DNA from: Vibrio sp. MEBiC08052 | Lineage (GTDB): Bacteria > Pseudomonadota > Gammaproteobacteria > Enterobacterales > Vibrionaceae | Reading direction: 5' to 3' | Length of the DNA: 64,000 bases | NCBI RefSeq assembly: GCF_001506075.1 | Contig: NZ_KQ947475.1 | Span: 3,801,130 to 3,865,129, forward strand | In this document: positions 24,333 through 32,757 of the stretch, piece by piece | How the letters are laid out: each line of letters opens with the position of its first letter | Numbering within the stretch: the first letter of the stretch is position 1 | The notes under the pieces: model-generated | The model's database searches: none | Told to the model about the DNA's origin: nothing | What the model saw: the letters and a program-made list of their open reading frames with translations, nothing else | Program-made: the position numbers and the translations under genes

Positions 24333-25184
24333 ATGGAAGAATTAACCGGTGGCAGGGCGTCATCGATCTATCGGAACGGCGATGTTGTTTATCGGCCGCT
24401 TCAGCCCTGGAGTGCGACGGTGCATCAATTATTGACGCATCTGGAACGCTTGAATGTTCAGGAGTGCCCCAAAGTGCTTGGTGTTACAGAAGACCAAGAA
24501 CTTTTAAGTTTTGTTGCCGGTGATACTTACAATTACCCTTTAGTCGGCCCGATTGCTTCAACGGAAGCGCTCATCTCCGCCGCGAAATTACTCCGAAAAA
24601 TCCATGATGCGACGGTTTCTTTATTGTTTGCAACTAACCAGTCTATAACTGACATTACCTCTGCAACTGACATTATCTCTACAACGAACATCGTCAAACA
24701 GCCATGGATGCTTACGCCTAGAGAGCCATTTGAGGTGATCTGCCATGGCGACTTTACGCCCTATAATGTCACTCTTGCAAATTGCACCGTTGTTGGTGTT
24801 TTCGACTTCGATACAGCGCATCCTGCGCCAAGAGTATGGGATTTAGCATACTCAGTGTATTGCTGGGCACCGTTTAAAACCAATCGTGCTGATCAGTTAG
24901 GGACAATCACAGAACAAATTGCCAGAGCAAAACTCTTTTGTGATAGCTATGGTGCAACAAGCCTCGAAAGAGAGCAGCTTGCTGAGATGATGGTGACGCG
25001 TCTGGAGGCTCTGGTTTGTTTTATGCGTCAGGCGGCAAGTGATGGTCACCCATCCTTTGCTGAAAATATCGAGCAAGGGCATCTTCAGGCCTACTTAAAT
25101 GATATCGAATATATTGAAGTTCATCAGCACAACATTCAGCGCGCATTGTGCGATGTTCTGCCCATCAATACGTCAGAAAAATAG
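24333..25184 (+). CDS. Aminoglycoside phosphotransferase/choline kinase-like protein
   Basis: 283 residues with a protein-kinase-like APH fold. The catalytic loop FEVICHGDFTPYNVTL carries the Asp and Asn (H-G-D-F-x-P-x-N), and VVGVFDFDTAHPAPRVWDLA carries the metal-binding Asp (D-F-D-x-A). The N-terminal lobe starts GGRASSIYRNGDVVYRPL. Such proteins phosphorylate hydroxyl groups on aminoglycosides, choline, homoserine or similar. A resistance role is possible but not shown. A T-, S- and I-rich stretch near residues 100-120 looks repetitive (TDITSATDIISTTNI). Confidence 0.82.
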   Translation: MEELTGGRASSIYRNGDVVYRPLQPWSATVHQLLTHLERLNVQECPKVLGVTEDQELLSFVAGDTYNYPLVGPIASTEALISAAKLLRKIHDATVSLLFATNQSITDITSATDIISTTNIVKQPWMLTPREPFEVICHGDFTPYNVTLANCTVVGVFDFDTAHPAPRVWDLAYSVYCWAPFKTNRADQLGTITEQIARAKLFCDSYGATSLEREQLAEMMVTRLEALVCFMRQAASDGHPSFAENIEQGHLQAYLNDIEYIEVHQHNIQRALCDVLPINTSEK

Positions 25185-25443
25185 ATGTCGTATTCAATCC
25201 AGCGGATATTTATTCCTGAATTGATAGTGAATATCTCCTTGCCTTCAGTGTATTTGGCTGTGTGTCAAAGATTACAGCCCCGACTTCCGGTTCGACTGCA
25301 AAGCTCACTGTTGAAGTCCCGAAGTAGCTAGAATTTGGCAAACCGATCATAATCGGGCACAACTGTTGGCATCTCAGGTGACGTAAATGAGCTTGGGTTT
25401 AGCAGTGATGAATATAATGTTGTTAATATGATGAGAAAAGAAA

Positions 25444-25761
25444 ATGAAAAAATTAATCGTAGGTTTATTGTTATCGTTAACGTCAGTCAGTGTTTGGAGT
25501 GCCGAAGTTTATCAAAGTGGTAGTATCAGCAATATTACAGCAACTACCAATGGTATTATGATCATGATGGACAAAGGATTACCCGGAAATTGCAATGGGA
25601 CACCGTATGGCTGGATGTTGATTAAACAAGAGAATACCGCGTTGACGTCTATGGTGCTTGCCGCTTGGACATCAGGTAGAAAATCAGGCACAGTTTATAC
25701 GTCCGGGCGAGAAGGAAATAAAGGTTACTGTTTGATTAACCAGTTTGATCCGGCCAACTAA
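25444..25761 (+). CDS. Small secreted protein of unknown function (same family as 13441-13761)
   Basis: 105 residues with a signal peptide (1-19, cut after VWS). The mature part has cysteines in PGNCNGTPYGW and KGYCLINQ, likely paired. The central LTSMVLAAWTSGRKSGTVYT aligns by eye with LADRAMSVGLAASMAGKKVQ of the other small secreted protein, and both are followed by a Cys and a final strand. AAGAAA lies upstream of the ATG. I do not recognise a function; a small periplasmic or secreted beta-sandwich is likely. Confidence 0.72.
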   Translation: MKKLIVGLLLSLTSVSVWSAEVYQSGSISNITATTNGIMIMMDKGLPGNCNGTPYGWMLIKQENTALTSMVLAAWTSGRKSGTVYTSGREGNKGYCLINQFDPAN

Positions 25762-25874
25762 ACTTACTCAGCGAATGGCGCCATGTTATCTCAAACAGCA
25801 GCTGAATATGGTTTTCCTGTTCTTTTAAGTAACCATATCTCCGTGGCGGGCGGATGAGAGCGTTGTGGTCAAAT

Positions 25875-25915
25875 AACAAAGCTAACGTCCTGAAACCGGG
25901 GTTAGCTTTGTTTTT
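25875..25915. terminator. Bidirectional terminator
   Basis: AACAAAGCTAAC (25875-25886) pairs with GTTAGCTTTG plus TT (25901-25912), followed by a T-run; an A-run flanks the left arm. It separates the plus-strand secreted protein from the end of the minus-strand ugp operon and can serve both. Confidence 0.8.
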
Positions 25916-25934
25916 ATACGGGGTGATGGCTTCG

Positions 25935-26744
25935 TCACATCTGCCGTAGTTGCAATAAGTTATCGGCCAACTCAGAGAATCCATAGCCGCCATTGCGTTC
26001 GGTGATAAAGCTGGGCTGGTGGGTTAAATCATCCATGACGGCGAGAATATTATTCACGCCAAAAGTCAGAGGCAGCCATGCGAACATACTTTCGTCATTA
26101 TGTGAATCCCCGACGTAGGTCACGGTTGCCAAATCAATATCATCTTGTGCTGTCATGCTGTGGAGAAACGATTGACCACTGCTTTGTTTGCTATGTTCTC
26201 CCACCCACGCATTGATATGGATCGAGCTCAGCATCACATTGACTGGCTCGCCATTGATATTTAATTCACGAATCCGCCGGGTAATTTCCTGAGCAATGGC
26301 TTTATTCACCGGAATGCGATCCTGACTCAAATTAATCGCCACGTCGCAGATTCGGTAACCTTGGTCTGCGGCAAAATCGACATCGGGATAATCTGCCAAA
26401 ATCGTACCGATTTTTTCTCGGAGCTGTTCCTGACGTAAACGCATCGTTTCAAGCGGTTGGGCGTAATGGGTTTGAAAACCGTGGCGATTTTTGATCATCC
26501 AGAAGGCGCCATTCTCCCCAATCACCCCATACAGTGGCCAAAGTTTGGCGATATGATCGCACCAGCCGGCACAAGCACCGGTCACGGCAACGACTTTCAC
26601 ACCGGAGCGGTGCAACTGTTCGAGGGATGCGAGCGTCTCCGGCGGAATTCGTCCGCGCCACGTTAAGGTGTCATCCACATCCGTGAGTAACCATTCTATC
26701 TTTTTGGCTCGTTCTGCCGTCAGTTGTTTGATCAGACTAACCAT
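25935..26744 (-). CDS. HAD-superfamily (Cof/IIB type) phosphatase in the ugp operon
   Basis: About 269 residues. HAD motif I is WLLTDVDDTLTW (D-x-D-x-T), motif II is VVAVTGACAGWC, and the C-terminal motif is VTYVGDSHNDESMF (G-D-x-x-N-D). A large cap between motifs II and III fits subclass IIB, which includes sugar phosphatases and mannosyl-phosphoglycerate phosphatase. The start ATG lies inside the end of ugpC (8-base overlap), so it is translated with the operon. It may release phosphate from an imported or derived phosphate ester. In E. coli this slot holds ugpQ. Confidence 0.85.
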   Translation of the reverse strand: MVSLIKQLTAERAKKIEWLLTDVDDTLTWRGRIPPETLASLEQLHRSGVKVVAVTGACAGWCDHIAKLWPLYGVIGENGAFWMIKNRHGFQTHYAQPLETMRLRQEQLREKIGTILADYPDVDFAADQGYRICDVAINLSQDRIPVNKAIAQEITRRIRELNINGEPVNVMLSSIHINAWVGEHSKQSSGQSFLHSMTAQDDIDLATVTYVGDSHNDESMFAWLPLTFGVNNILAVMDDLTHQPSFITERNGGYGFSELADNLLQLRQM

Positions 26745-27843
26745 GCATTCGCTCGCTCTGTTCAGTGGCGGGGAAGGGGGAGGGCAGGCGTTGTTCACTG
26801 GTCGCATCAAACAGATGAAGATGTTCGAGAGCAATTGCCAGACTTAAAGTTTCACCGATGTCAAATTGCCGATCTCCATGCACGCGAATAATCAGCTTTT
26901 GGTCTTCACTGCCACGGATGTGACAGTACAGTAATAAGTCTGCGCCCAACGCTTCCATCATCTCGATATTCGCCTCAAACATCGGATGGTCTTCGACGAT
27001 CTGAATATGCTCCGGACGCATCCCCAGCATGACTGATCCCAGTTCCCACCATGTGGTGTCCATCTTCAATTCATACTGTCCCAGCTCGAGCCCATCGGTC
27101 GTGACAAGGCCATTCAAAATGTTCATTGCCGGGGATCCGATAAACGTCGCAACAAATAATGAGGCCGGTTGTTGGTAAATCGCCATCGGTGTGCCGACTT
27201 GTTCAATATTGCCTTTGTTGAGCACCACCAGCTTATCGCCTAAAGTCATGGCTTCGACCTGATCGTGGGTGACATAAACCGAGGTGGTCTGCAAACGACG
27301 CTGGAGTTTTTTGATCTCCAGACGCATCTGCACGCGGAGCTTGGCATCAAGGTTTGACAGCGGCTCATCAAATAAAAACACCTTGGGTGAGCGCACGATA
27401 GCACGTCCCATCGCAACACGCTGGCGTTGTCCGCCGGAAAGCTGTTTGGGTTTGCGTTCCAGCAGATGATCCAGTTCTAACATGGTTGCCGTTTCCGTCA
27501 CCATCTCGCGTATTTTCTCTTTGGGAACTTTGCGGTTTTTCAGCCCGTAAGCCATATTGTCGAACACCGACATATGTGGATAGAGCGCATAATTCTGGAA
27601 TACCATCGCGATATCTCGCTGCCCCGGTTCAAGATTGTTGACCGGTTGTTCATCGATCATCAACTGTCCGGCACTGATTTCTTCGAGCCCGGCAATCATT
27701 CTGAGCAGGGTCGATTTGCCGCAGCCACTTGGCCCGACTAAAACCACCATTTCCCCATCATCAATCGCTAAATCAACCCCGTGGATTGCCTGAAATCCGT
27801 TTGGATAGGATTTTTTAATGTCTGTTAATGTTAACGTTGCCAT
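26737..27843 (-). CDS. ugpC: ABC transporter ATP-binding protein UgpC
   Basis: 368 residues, MalK/UgpC type. Walker A GPSGCGKSTLLRMIAG is near residue 37, the Q-loop is AMVFQNYALYPHMSV, the signature is LSGGQRQRVAMGRAIV, Walker B is VFLFDEPLSNLDAKLR, and the switch His is in TSVYVTHDQVEAMTL. A C-terminal regulatory OB domain follows. It powers uptake of glycerol-3-phosphate or glycerophosphodiesters. It starts 8 bases after the ugpE stop and overlaps the HAD gene. Confidence 0.93.
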   Translation of the reverse strand: MATLTLTDIKKSYPNGFQAIHGVDLAIDDGEMVVLVGPSGCGKSTLLRMIAGLEEISAGQLMIDEQPVNNLEPGQRDIAMVFQNYALYPHMSVFDNMAYGLKNRKVPKEKIREMVTETATMLELDHLLERKPKQLSGGQRQRVAMGRAIVRSPKVFLFDEPLSNLDAKLRVQMRLEIKKLQRRLQTTSVYVTHDQVEAMTLGDKLVVLNKGNIEQVGTPMAIYQQPASLFVATFIGSPAMNILNGLVTTDGLELGQYELKMDTTWWELGSVMLGMRPEHIQIVEDHPMFEANIEMMEALGADLLLYCHIRGSEDQKLIIRVHGDRQFDIGETLSLAIALEHLHLFDATSEQRLPSPFPATEQSERMHG

Positions 27844-27850
27844 AATGAAT

Positions 27851-28699
27851 TTATTTCTCCGAATCGACCAAACCCTTCACGAAAGCTTTCTGCATGCCGA
27901 TGACCACCAGAACCGGTGGCAGCATTGCAATGAGGGTAATCGCCATAATTTTGTTCCATTCCACAAGACCATCATTGACGTTTAATAACTGCTTAATGCC
28001 CATCACGATGGTGTAGTATTTGATATCCGTAGTAATCAGTAACGGCCAGAGATACTGGTTCCAGCCGTAGATAAAGGTAATGACAAACAGGGCTGCAATA
28101 TTGGTGCGTGACAACGGCAGCAGGATGTCAAAGAAAAATCGCCACGGCCCCGCACCATCGATGCGGGCGGCTTCGACCAACTCGTGCGGTACAGTCATGA
28201 AAAACTGACGGAATAAAAATGTCGCGGTGGCACTGGCAATCAGCGGAATCGTCAGCCCGTAAAACGAATTCAGCATATGTAAGTCAGTAATCACTTCAAA
28301 GGTGGGCATAATACGTACTTCAACCGGCAGCATGAGCGTGAAAAAGATCACCCAGAAGGCCAGCATTCTTCCCGGAAAGCGAAAAAACACCACGGCATAA
28401 GCCGACAGAATGGAAATGACCAGCTTGCCGACGGTGATACAGAGCGCCATGATTAAGGAGTTGGTCAGCATCAGCGCAAGCGGAAAGCGGGAACCATTGA
28501 CTTTGTCGTGTGAGTAAAACAGCGCTTTGAACACATCCAGCCCGAGATGACCGAACCATAACGGTGTGCCGGTTGCAAAATCACTGTTGCTGTGTGTGGT
28601 TGCCACAATGGCCAGCCAGACCGGAAATGCTACCGAAGCAATGCCGAGAATCAGCGTCAGGTGACAAAACAATTTGAATAAGGGTCTTTTTTCAACCAT
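27851..28699 (-). CDS. ugpE: ABC transporter permease UgpE
   Basis: 282 residues with six predicted membrane helices. The EAA loop HELVEAARIDGAGPWRFFFD, which docks on the ATPase, lies near residues 176-195. The protein fits the MalG/UgpE branch, including the long periplasmic segment after the first helix. Its start codon overlaps the ugpA stop, and ugpC follows 8 bases later. Together with UgpA it forms the membrane channel. Confidence 0.93.
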   Translation of the reverse strand: MVEKRPLFKLFCHLTLILGIASVAFPVWLAIVATTHSNSDFATGTPLWFGHLGLDVFKALFYSHDKVNGSRFPLALMLTNSLIMALCITVGKLVISILSAYAVVFFRFPGRMLAFWVIFFTLMLPVEVRIMPTFEVITDLHMLNSFYGLTIPLIASATATFLFRQFFMTVPHELVEAARIDGAGPWRFFFDILLPLSRTNIAALFVITFIYGWNQYLWPLLITTDIKYYTIVMGIKQLLNVNDGLVEWNKIMAITLIAMLPPVLVVIGMQKAFVKGLVDSEK

Positions 28700-29583
28700 T
28701 AGTACGTCACCTTTTTCTCGACATATTTAAACTGAACGACGGTGAGCAGGGCAACAATGATCATCAGAATCACCGACTGCGCTGCCGACGAACCCATATC
28801 CAGCCCGATAAAGCCATCGTTATACACTTTGTACACCAGCGTTGAGGTGCTGTTGCTCGGGCCACCCTGAGTCATGGCGTGAATGATGGCGAAGGTATCA
28901 AAGAAGGCATACACGAAATTCACCACCAAGAGGAAGAAACTGGTCGGGGTAATCAGCGGGAAGCTGATGGTCACAAAGCGTTTAATTGGGCCGCTGCCAT
29001 CAATGGCAGCCGCTTCATGCAGCGATTTCGGCACCGACTGCAATGCGGCAAGAAAAAACAGAAAGTTATAGCTGACCTGTTTCCAGGTCGCGGCAATCAC
29101 TACCATGATCAAGGCTTGGGTGCCATTCAGTTTCGGGTTCCAGTCGATACCGAGCTGGCCCAGCCAGTCACTGATAATCCCGATGGTCGGATCGAACAGA
29201 AATAACCACAGCGACCCTGCGACCACCGGTGCGACCGCATACGGCCAGATCAGCAGGGTTCGATAGGCCAGCGCCCCACGGACAACATTTTCTGCTACAC
29301 CTGCTAACATGAGCGCACTGATTAACGCCAGACAGGCGACCGCGCTGCTGAACACGAAAGTGGTTCCGAGTGACTCAAGATAATTACTATCGGCGAATAA
29401 ACGCAGGAAGTTTTCGGCGCCGACAAATTCGGTGGACATACCAAAGGCATCTTCCAACTGGGTGGACTGGACAATCGCTTGTCCGGCCGGCCAGAGAAAG
29501 AACACGAAGGTAATCAACAGTTGAGGTGCGATCAGCATCAGCGGTAACCAACGATGCTTAAACACCACTTGAGATGACATCAT
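28699..29583 (-). CDS. ugpA: ABC transporter permease UgpA
   Basis: 294 residues with six predicted membrane helices. The EAA loop is KSLHEAAAIDGSGPIKRFVT near residues 182-201. Conserved MalF/UgpA features include IWPYAVAPVVAGSLWLFLFD. It starts 68 bases after the ugpB stop and shares one base with the ugpE start. Confidence 0.93.
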   Translation of the reverse strand: MMSSQVVFKHRWLPLMLIAPQLLITFVFFLWPAGQAIVQSTQLEDAFGMSTEFVGAENFLRLFADSNYLESLGTTFVFSSAVACLALISALMLAGVAENVVRGALAYRTLLIWPYAVAPVVAGSLWLFLFDPTIGIISDWLGQLGIDWNPKLNGTQALIMVVIAATWKQVSYNFLFFLAALQSVPKSLHEAAAIDGSGPIKRFVTISFPLITPTSFFLLVVNFVYAFFDTFAIIHAMTQGGPSNSTSTLVYKVYNDGFIGLDMGSSAAQSVILMIIVALLTVVQFKYVEKKVTY

Positions 29584-29650
29584 AATCAGTAAACTTATTT
29601 CAGGTGAAAGCGGATCGAACCGATCCGCTTATGTGCTTATGTGGAACTCG

Positions 29651-30958
29651 TTATTTTTGCGTGCGTTCAAAGCGGCGTAATTGGGCATTGCCACGTTTGA
29701 CGGCATTGTTGAGTGCAACTTGGGCAGATTCTTTGCCAGCCCAGACAGCCTCAAGCTCTTCGTTAATGATGTCACGCGTTTGCAGGAAGTTACCGAAACG
29801 GATCCCTTTCGAGTTTGCAGTCGGTTTCTTCGACGTCATTTGAATCACCGCCACTTCTGCACCCGGATTTTTCGCGTAGAACCCTTGTTGTTTGGTTAAC
29901 GCATAGGCTTGCTTGGTGATTGGCAGGTAGCCGGTAAACTGGTGCCAGTCGGCCTGAACTTTGGCACTGGACAGATATTTAAAGAACTTCGCTACCCCTT
30001 TGTATTCGGCTTTCGAGTGACCTCTGAGAACCCATAGCGATGCGCCACCGATAATGGTATTTTGCGGTGATTTGATCACGTGCGAGTCGTAAGGAAGCTG
30101 TGCAACACCAACATCGATCCCTTTCATGTTTTCTTTAATACCGGCGAGACCGGCAGAAGAGCCCATGCTCATCGCACACTCTTGGGTATAGAACAGTGGC
30201 ATGGCATCAGACTGACGGCCGCCGTATTTGAATACACCGATCTTCGCCCACTGGGCCATTTGATTGATATGGTTGACGAAAGGTTTGGTATTGAATTCGA
30301 ATTTAGTGTTCAGACCGCCAAAGCCGTTGTTTTCCGTAGCCATCGGGATGTTATTCCGCGCGGCAAAGTTTTCGATCTGAGTCCAGGATTGCCAGGTTGT
30401 CGTGAAACCACATTTTGCGCCCGATTGCAGGAGTTTCTGAGACACTTCACCCATTTCATCCCATGTTTTCGGTGGTGCAGCAATACCGGCTTTTTTAAAC
30501 ATATCTTTGTTGTAATAAAGTACCGGTGTTGAGCTGTTGAACGGCATCGAGAGCATTTTGCCATCATTGGTGGTGTAGTAACCGGTGACTGCAGAAAGAT
30601 AATCATTGGGGTTAAACGGTTCTTGGGTATCTTTCATCAGTTTGTAAACCGGATAAATCGCTTTCTTTGCGCCCATCATGGTCGCCGTCCCGACTTCGAA
30701 TACCTGGACAATCGCTGGTTGCTCTTTGGCTCGAAAAGCGGCAATCGCACTGGTCATTGTCTCGGCATACGTTCCTTTGTAAACTGGTTTGATTTCATAT
30801 TGATCCTGACTCGCATTAAAATCAGCAGCAATCTGGTCAACTTTTGTTCCTAAAGCACCGCCCATTGCGTGCCACCATTGAATTTCGGTTTTGGCAAAGA
30901 CTGGGGCACTGACCAGTGTCGTTGCGAGCGTCAAACCAACGAATTTTTTAAGCGTCAT
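29651..30958 (-). CDS. ugpB: Glycerol-3-phosphate-binding periplasmic protein UgpB
   Basis: About 435 residues with a signal peptide (cut after VFA, near residue 22 of the chosen start). Segments match E. coli UgpB closely: IQWWHAMGGALGTKVDQIA, VQVFEVGTATMMGAKKAI, MPFNSSTPVLYYNKDMFKKA, QNTIIGGASLWVLRGHSKAE and the C-terminal NAVKRGNAQLRRFER. It binds sn-glycerol-3-phosphate and glycerophosphodiesters. ATG 30958 is preferred (AGGGAAAA upstream); ATG 30982 and 30976 would add a non-hydrophobic leader. It is first gene of the operon and has a Pho box upstream. Confidence 0.93.
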   Translation of the reverse strand: MTLKKFVGLTLATTLVSAPVFAKTEIQWWHAMGGALGTKVDQIAADFNASQDQYEIKPVYKGTYAETMTSAIAAFRAKEQPAIVQVFEVGTATMMGAKKAIYPVYKLMKDTQEPFNPNDYLSAVTGYYTTNDGKMLSMPFNSSTPVLYYNKDMFKKAGIAAPPKTWDEMGEVSQKLLQSGAKCGFTTTWQSWTQIENFAARNNIPMATENNGFGGLNTKFEFNTKPFVNHINQMAQWAKIGVFKYGGRQSDAMPLFYTQECAMSMGSSAGLAGIKENMKGIDVGVAQLPYDSHVIKSPQNTIIGGASLWVLRGHSKAEYKGVAKFFKYLSSAKVQADWHQFTGYLPITKQAYALTKQQGFYAKNPGAEVAVIQMTSKKPTANSKGIRFGNFLQTRDIINEELEAVWAGKESAQVALNNAVKRGNAQLRRFERTQK

Positions 30959-31052
30959 GCTAATTTTCCCTATCATTCTCATTTAAGATTCAAGCGAACA
31001 TTCACTGGAGGTGAAAATCACGCTGTTGATGTTCATATGAACGCTACGCAAG

Positions 31053-31074
31053 CAAAATGACGCTAAAATGACAA
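31053..31074 (-). promoter_or_regulatory. Pho box upstream of ugpB
   Basis: Read on the minus strand: TTGTCAT-TTTA-GCGTCAT-TTTG, two PhoB half-sites (consensus CTGTCAT) with the standard 11-base period. It lies about 95 bases before the ugpB start. E. coli ugp is a Pho regulon operon, so induction under phosphate limitation is expected. Confidence 0.65.
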
Positions 31075-31191
31075 GTAAATGAATTTATTTGAACGGCAGG
31101 ACTGTCATCAGAACGCAATCTTTCCGTCACATTGATTTGAAATTCTTCCGTCATCAATATGAATAAGCAAGCATCCGTGAGGAAGATAATT

Positions 31192-31935
31192 ATGCAAGTC
31201 ATGGCGCACCGGGGGTATTCGAGTCAGGCCCCGGAAAATACATTAGCTGCATTTAAACAGGCCATTGCGTTTGGCTGTCAGTGGATTGAGTTGGATGTTC
31301 AGTTAACCGCTGATCAAATCCCCGTGGTGATTCATGACCAAACATTAGAACGTTGCACCGACGGTGTCGGTAAGATCGCGGAACTGACTTTCAGTGAGCT
31401 GACCCAGTATTCGGCTGGTCATTGGTTTGATCAAACATTCAGGGATGAGACGGTGCCAAGTTTAGAAGCGACCTTGCAACTCGCCGAACAGCACCATATC
31501 AACCTGAATATTGAGTTAAAGCTTTATCCTGAAGATGACGAAACCTTGCTCTGTCAGCGGGTTGCGGCAGTGATTGATGCGGTCGGGATTGCGAAGGAAC
31601 AGTTGCTGTTCTCCAGTTTCAGCATAACGGCACTGGCGGTCATGCAACAAGTGATGCCCGAGATTCGGCGCGGACTATTGTGGGAAACCATGCCAGTTGA
31701 TGCTTTTGAGATTCTAAAGACGTTAGATGCCTTTAGTGTTCACTGCGATTATCGTCATCTGGATGAGCAGCAAGCCGCAGCGATTAAACAGCGGGGTTAT
31801 GCGCTTTATTGTTATACCCCGAACCAGCCACGGGATGTCGCCGAGCACTGGCAATGGGGCGTTGATATGATGATCACGGATAAACCGCACTGCTATGTTG
31901 AGCAAGGTAACAGTGTTGAGCAAGGTAACAGTTGA
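31192..31935 (+). CDS. ugpQ: Glycerophosphodiester phosphodiesterase, UgpQ type
   Basis: About 247 residues, the length of cytosolic UgpQ, and no signal peptide. The catalytic start VMAHRGYSSQAPENTLAAF, the metal Glu/Asp pair in WIELDVQLTADQIPVVIHDQ and the later NIELKLYPEDD are intact. It hydrolyses glycerophosphodiesters to glycerol-3-phosphate and an alcohol. ATG 31192 has GAGGAAG six bases upstream and is preferred over ATG 31159. It is divergent from the ugp operon. The C-terminus ends in a duplicated VEQGNS from an 18-base tandem repeat (31897-31932). Confidence 0.92.
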   Translation: MQVMAHRGYSSQAPENTLAAFKQAIAFGCQWIELDVQLTADQIPVVIHDQTLERCTDGVGKIAELTFSELTQYSAGHWFDQTFRDETVPSLEATLQLAEQHHINLNIELKLYPEDDETLLCQRVAAVIDAVGIAKEQLLFSSFSITALAVMQQVMPEIRRGLLWETMPVDAFEILKTLDAFSVHCDYRHLDEQQAAAIKQRGYALYCYTPNQPRDVAEHWQWGVDMMITDKPHCYVEQGNSVEQGNS

Positions 31936-31945
31936 CAGGTGATTG

Positions 31946-32701
31946 ATGGAAAATTTAACCGTCCGGCAAGAGCAAATTTTGGCGCTGGTTCATCGTGATG
32001 AATATTGCGCTATTGAGGCGTTGTCCCGACATTTTACAGTCACGACTCAGACGATTCGTCGGGATATCAATGCACTCTGTGCGATGGGGCTGGCAAGGCG
32101 ACATCATGGCGGGGTCGGTTTGCCGGCGACGCTGTCGAATCGCAGCTATTTAGCGCGTCAGGCAACCGATCAGACCGAAAAGCGTCTGATCGCCGAACAA
32201 GTGGCACCGCTGATCCCTGACGGTAGTACTGTTTTTCTGGGCATTGGCACCACGATCGCGTTGATTGCCGAGCGTTTGGTGCACCATCAAGAGCTGCGTG
32301 TGGTGACCAATAATTTTGAAGCCGCGCATATCCTTTCTCAACATGAGCAGGTGGAAATCTGGCTTCCGGAGGGACGGATTCGTAGTCATGACGGTGATAT
32401 CGTCGGTGAAAATGTCAGCCGTTTTTTTAGTCGTTTTTCAGCGGATATCGGTATTATTGGTTGTGCCGCAGTCAGTCGTCTGAACCAACCACCGATGCCC
32501 GGCCAGTTTCATCATGAACTGGCGGAATTCGCTATGGAATACGAACTCCGTGAGGCAGCGGTCAGTCAGGCCATTGTGCATCATTCACAACAAAAATGGC
32601 TGGTTGCCAGTCAAGCGAAATGGCAAAGAAAAGCCAATGCCAAAGTGATTGCGCTGAACCAGTTTGATCGTATTTTTACTGCGGAATCATCACGCGATTG
32701 A
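31946..32701 (+). CDS. DeoR-family transcriptional regulator
   Basis: 251 residues. The N-terminal helix-turn-helix reads CAIEALSRHFTVTTQTIRRD, with the DeoR hallmark T-x-T-I-R-R-D, followed by GLARRHHGGVGLP. The C-terminal DeoR sensor domain (FLGIGTTIALIAERL, VVTNNFEAAHILS) binds sugar phosphates in relatives such as GlpR. The start follows the ugpQ stop by 10 bases, so it is co-transcribed. It probably adjusts ugp or ugpQ expression to a phosphorylated intermediate such as glycerol-3-phosphate. Confidence 0.88.
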   Translation: MENLTVRQEQILALVHRDEYCAIEALSRHFTVTTQTIRRDINALCAMGLARRHHGGVGLPATLSNRSYLARQATDQTEKRLIAEQVAPLIPDGSTVFLGIGTTIALIAERLVHHQELRVVTNNFEAAHILSQHEQVEIWLPEGRIRSHDGDIVGENVSRFFSRFSADIGIIGCAAVSRLNQPPMPGQFHHELAEFAMEYELREAAVSQAIVHHSQQKWLVASQAKWQRKANAKVIALNQFDRIFTAESSRD

Positions 32702-32757
32702 CCGATAAGCTCATGCTGTCGGTGACGTATGCCCGCACCGCCGGCATGAAGCCATTC

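Noticed and set aside
29604..30853. Plus-strand ORFs across ugpB
   Set aside because: They are antisense shadows of a strongly supported gene.
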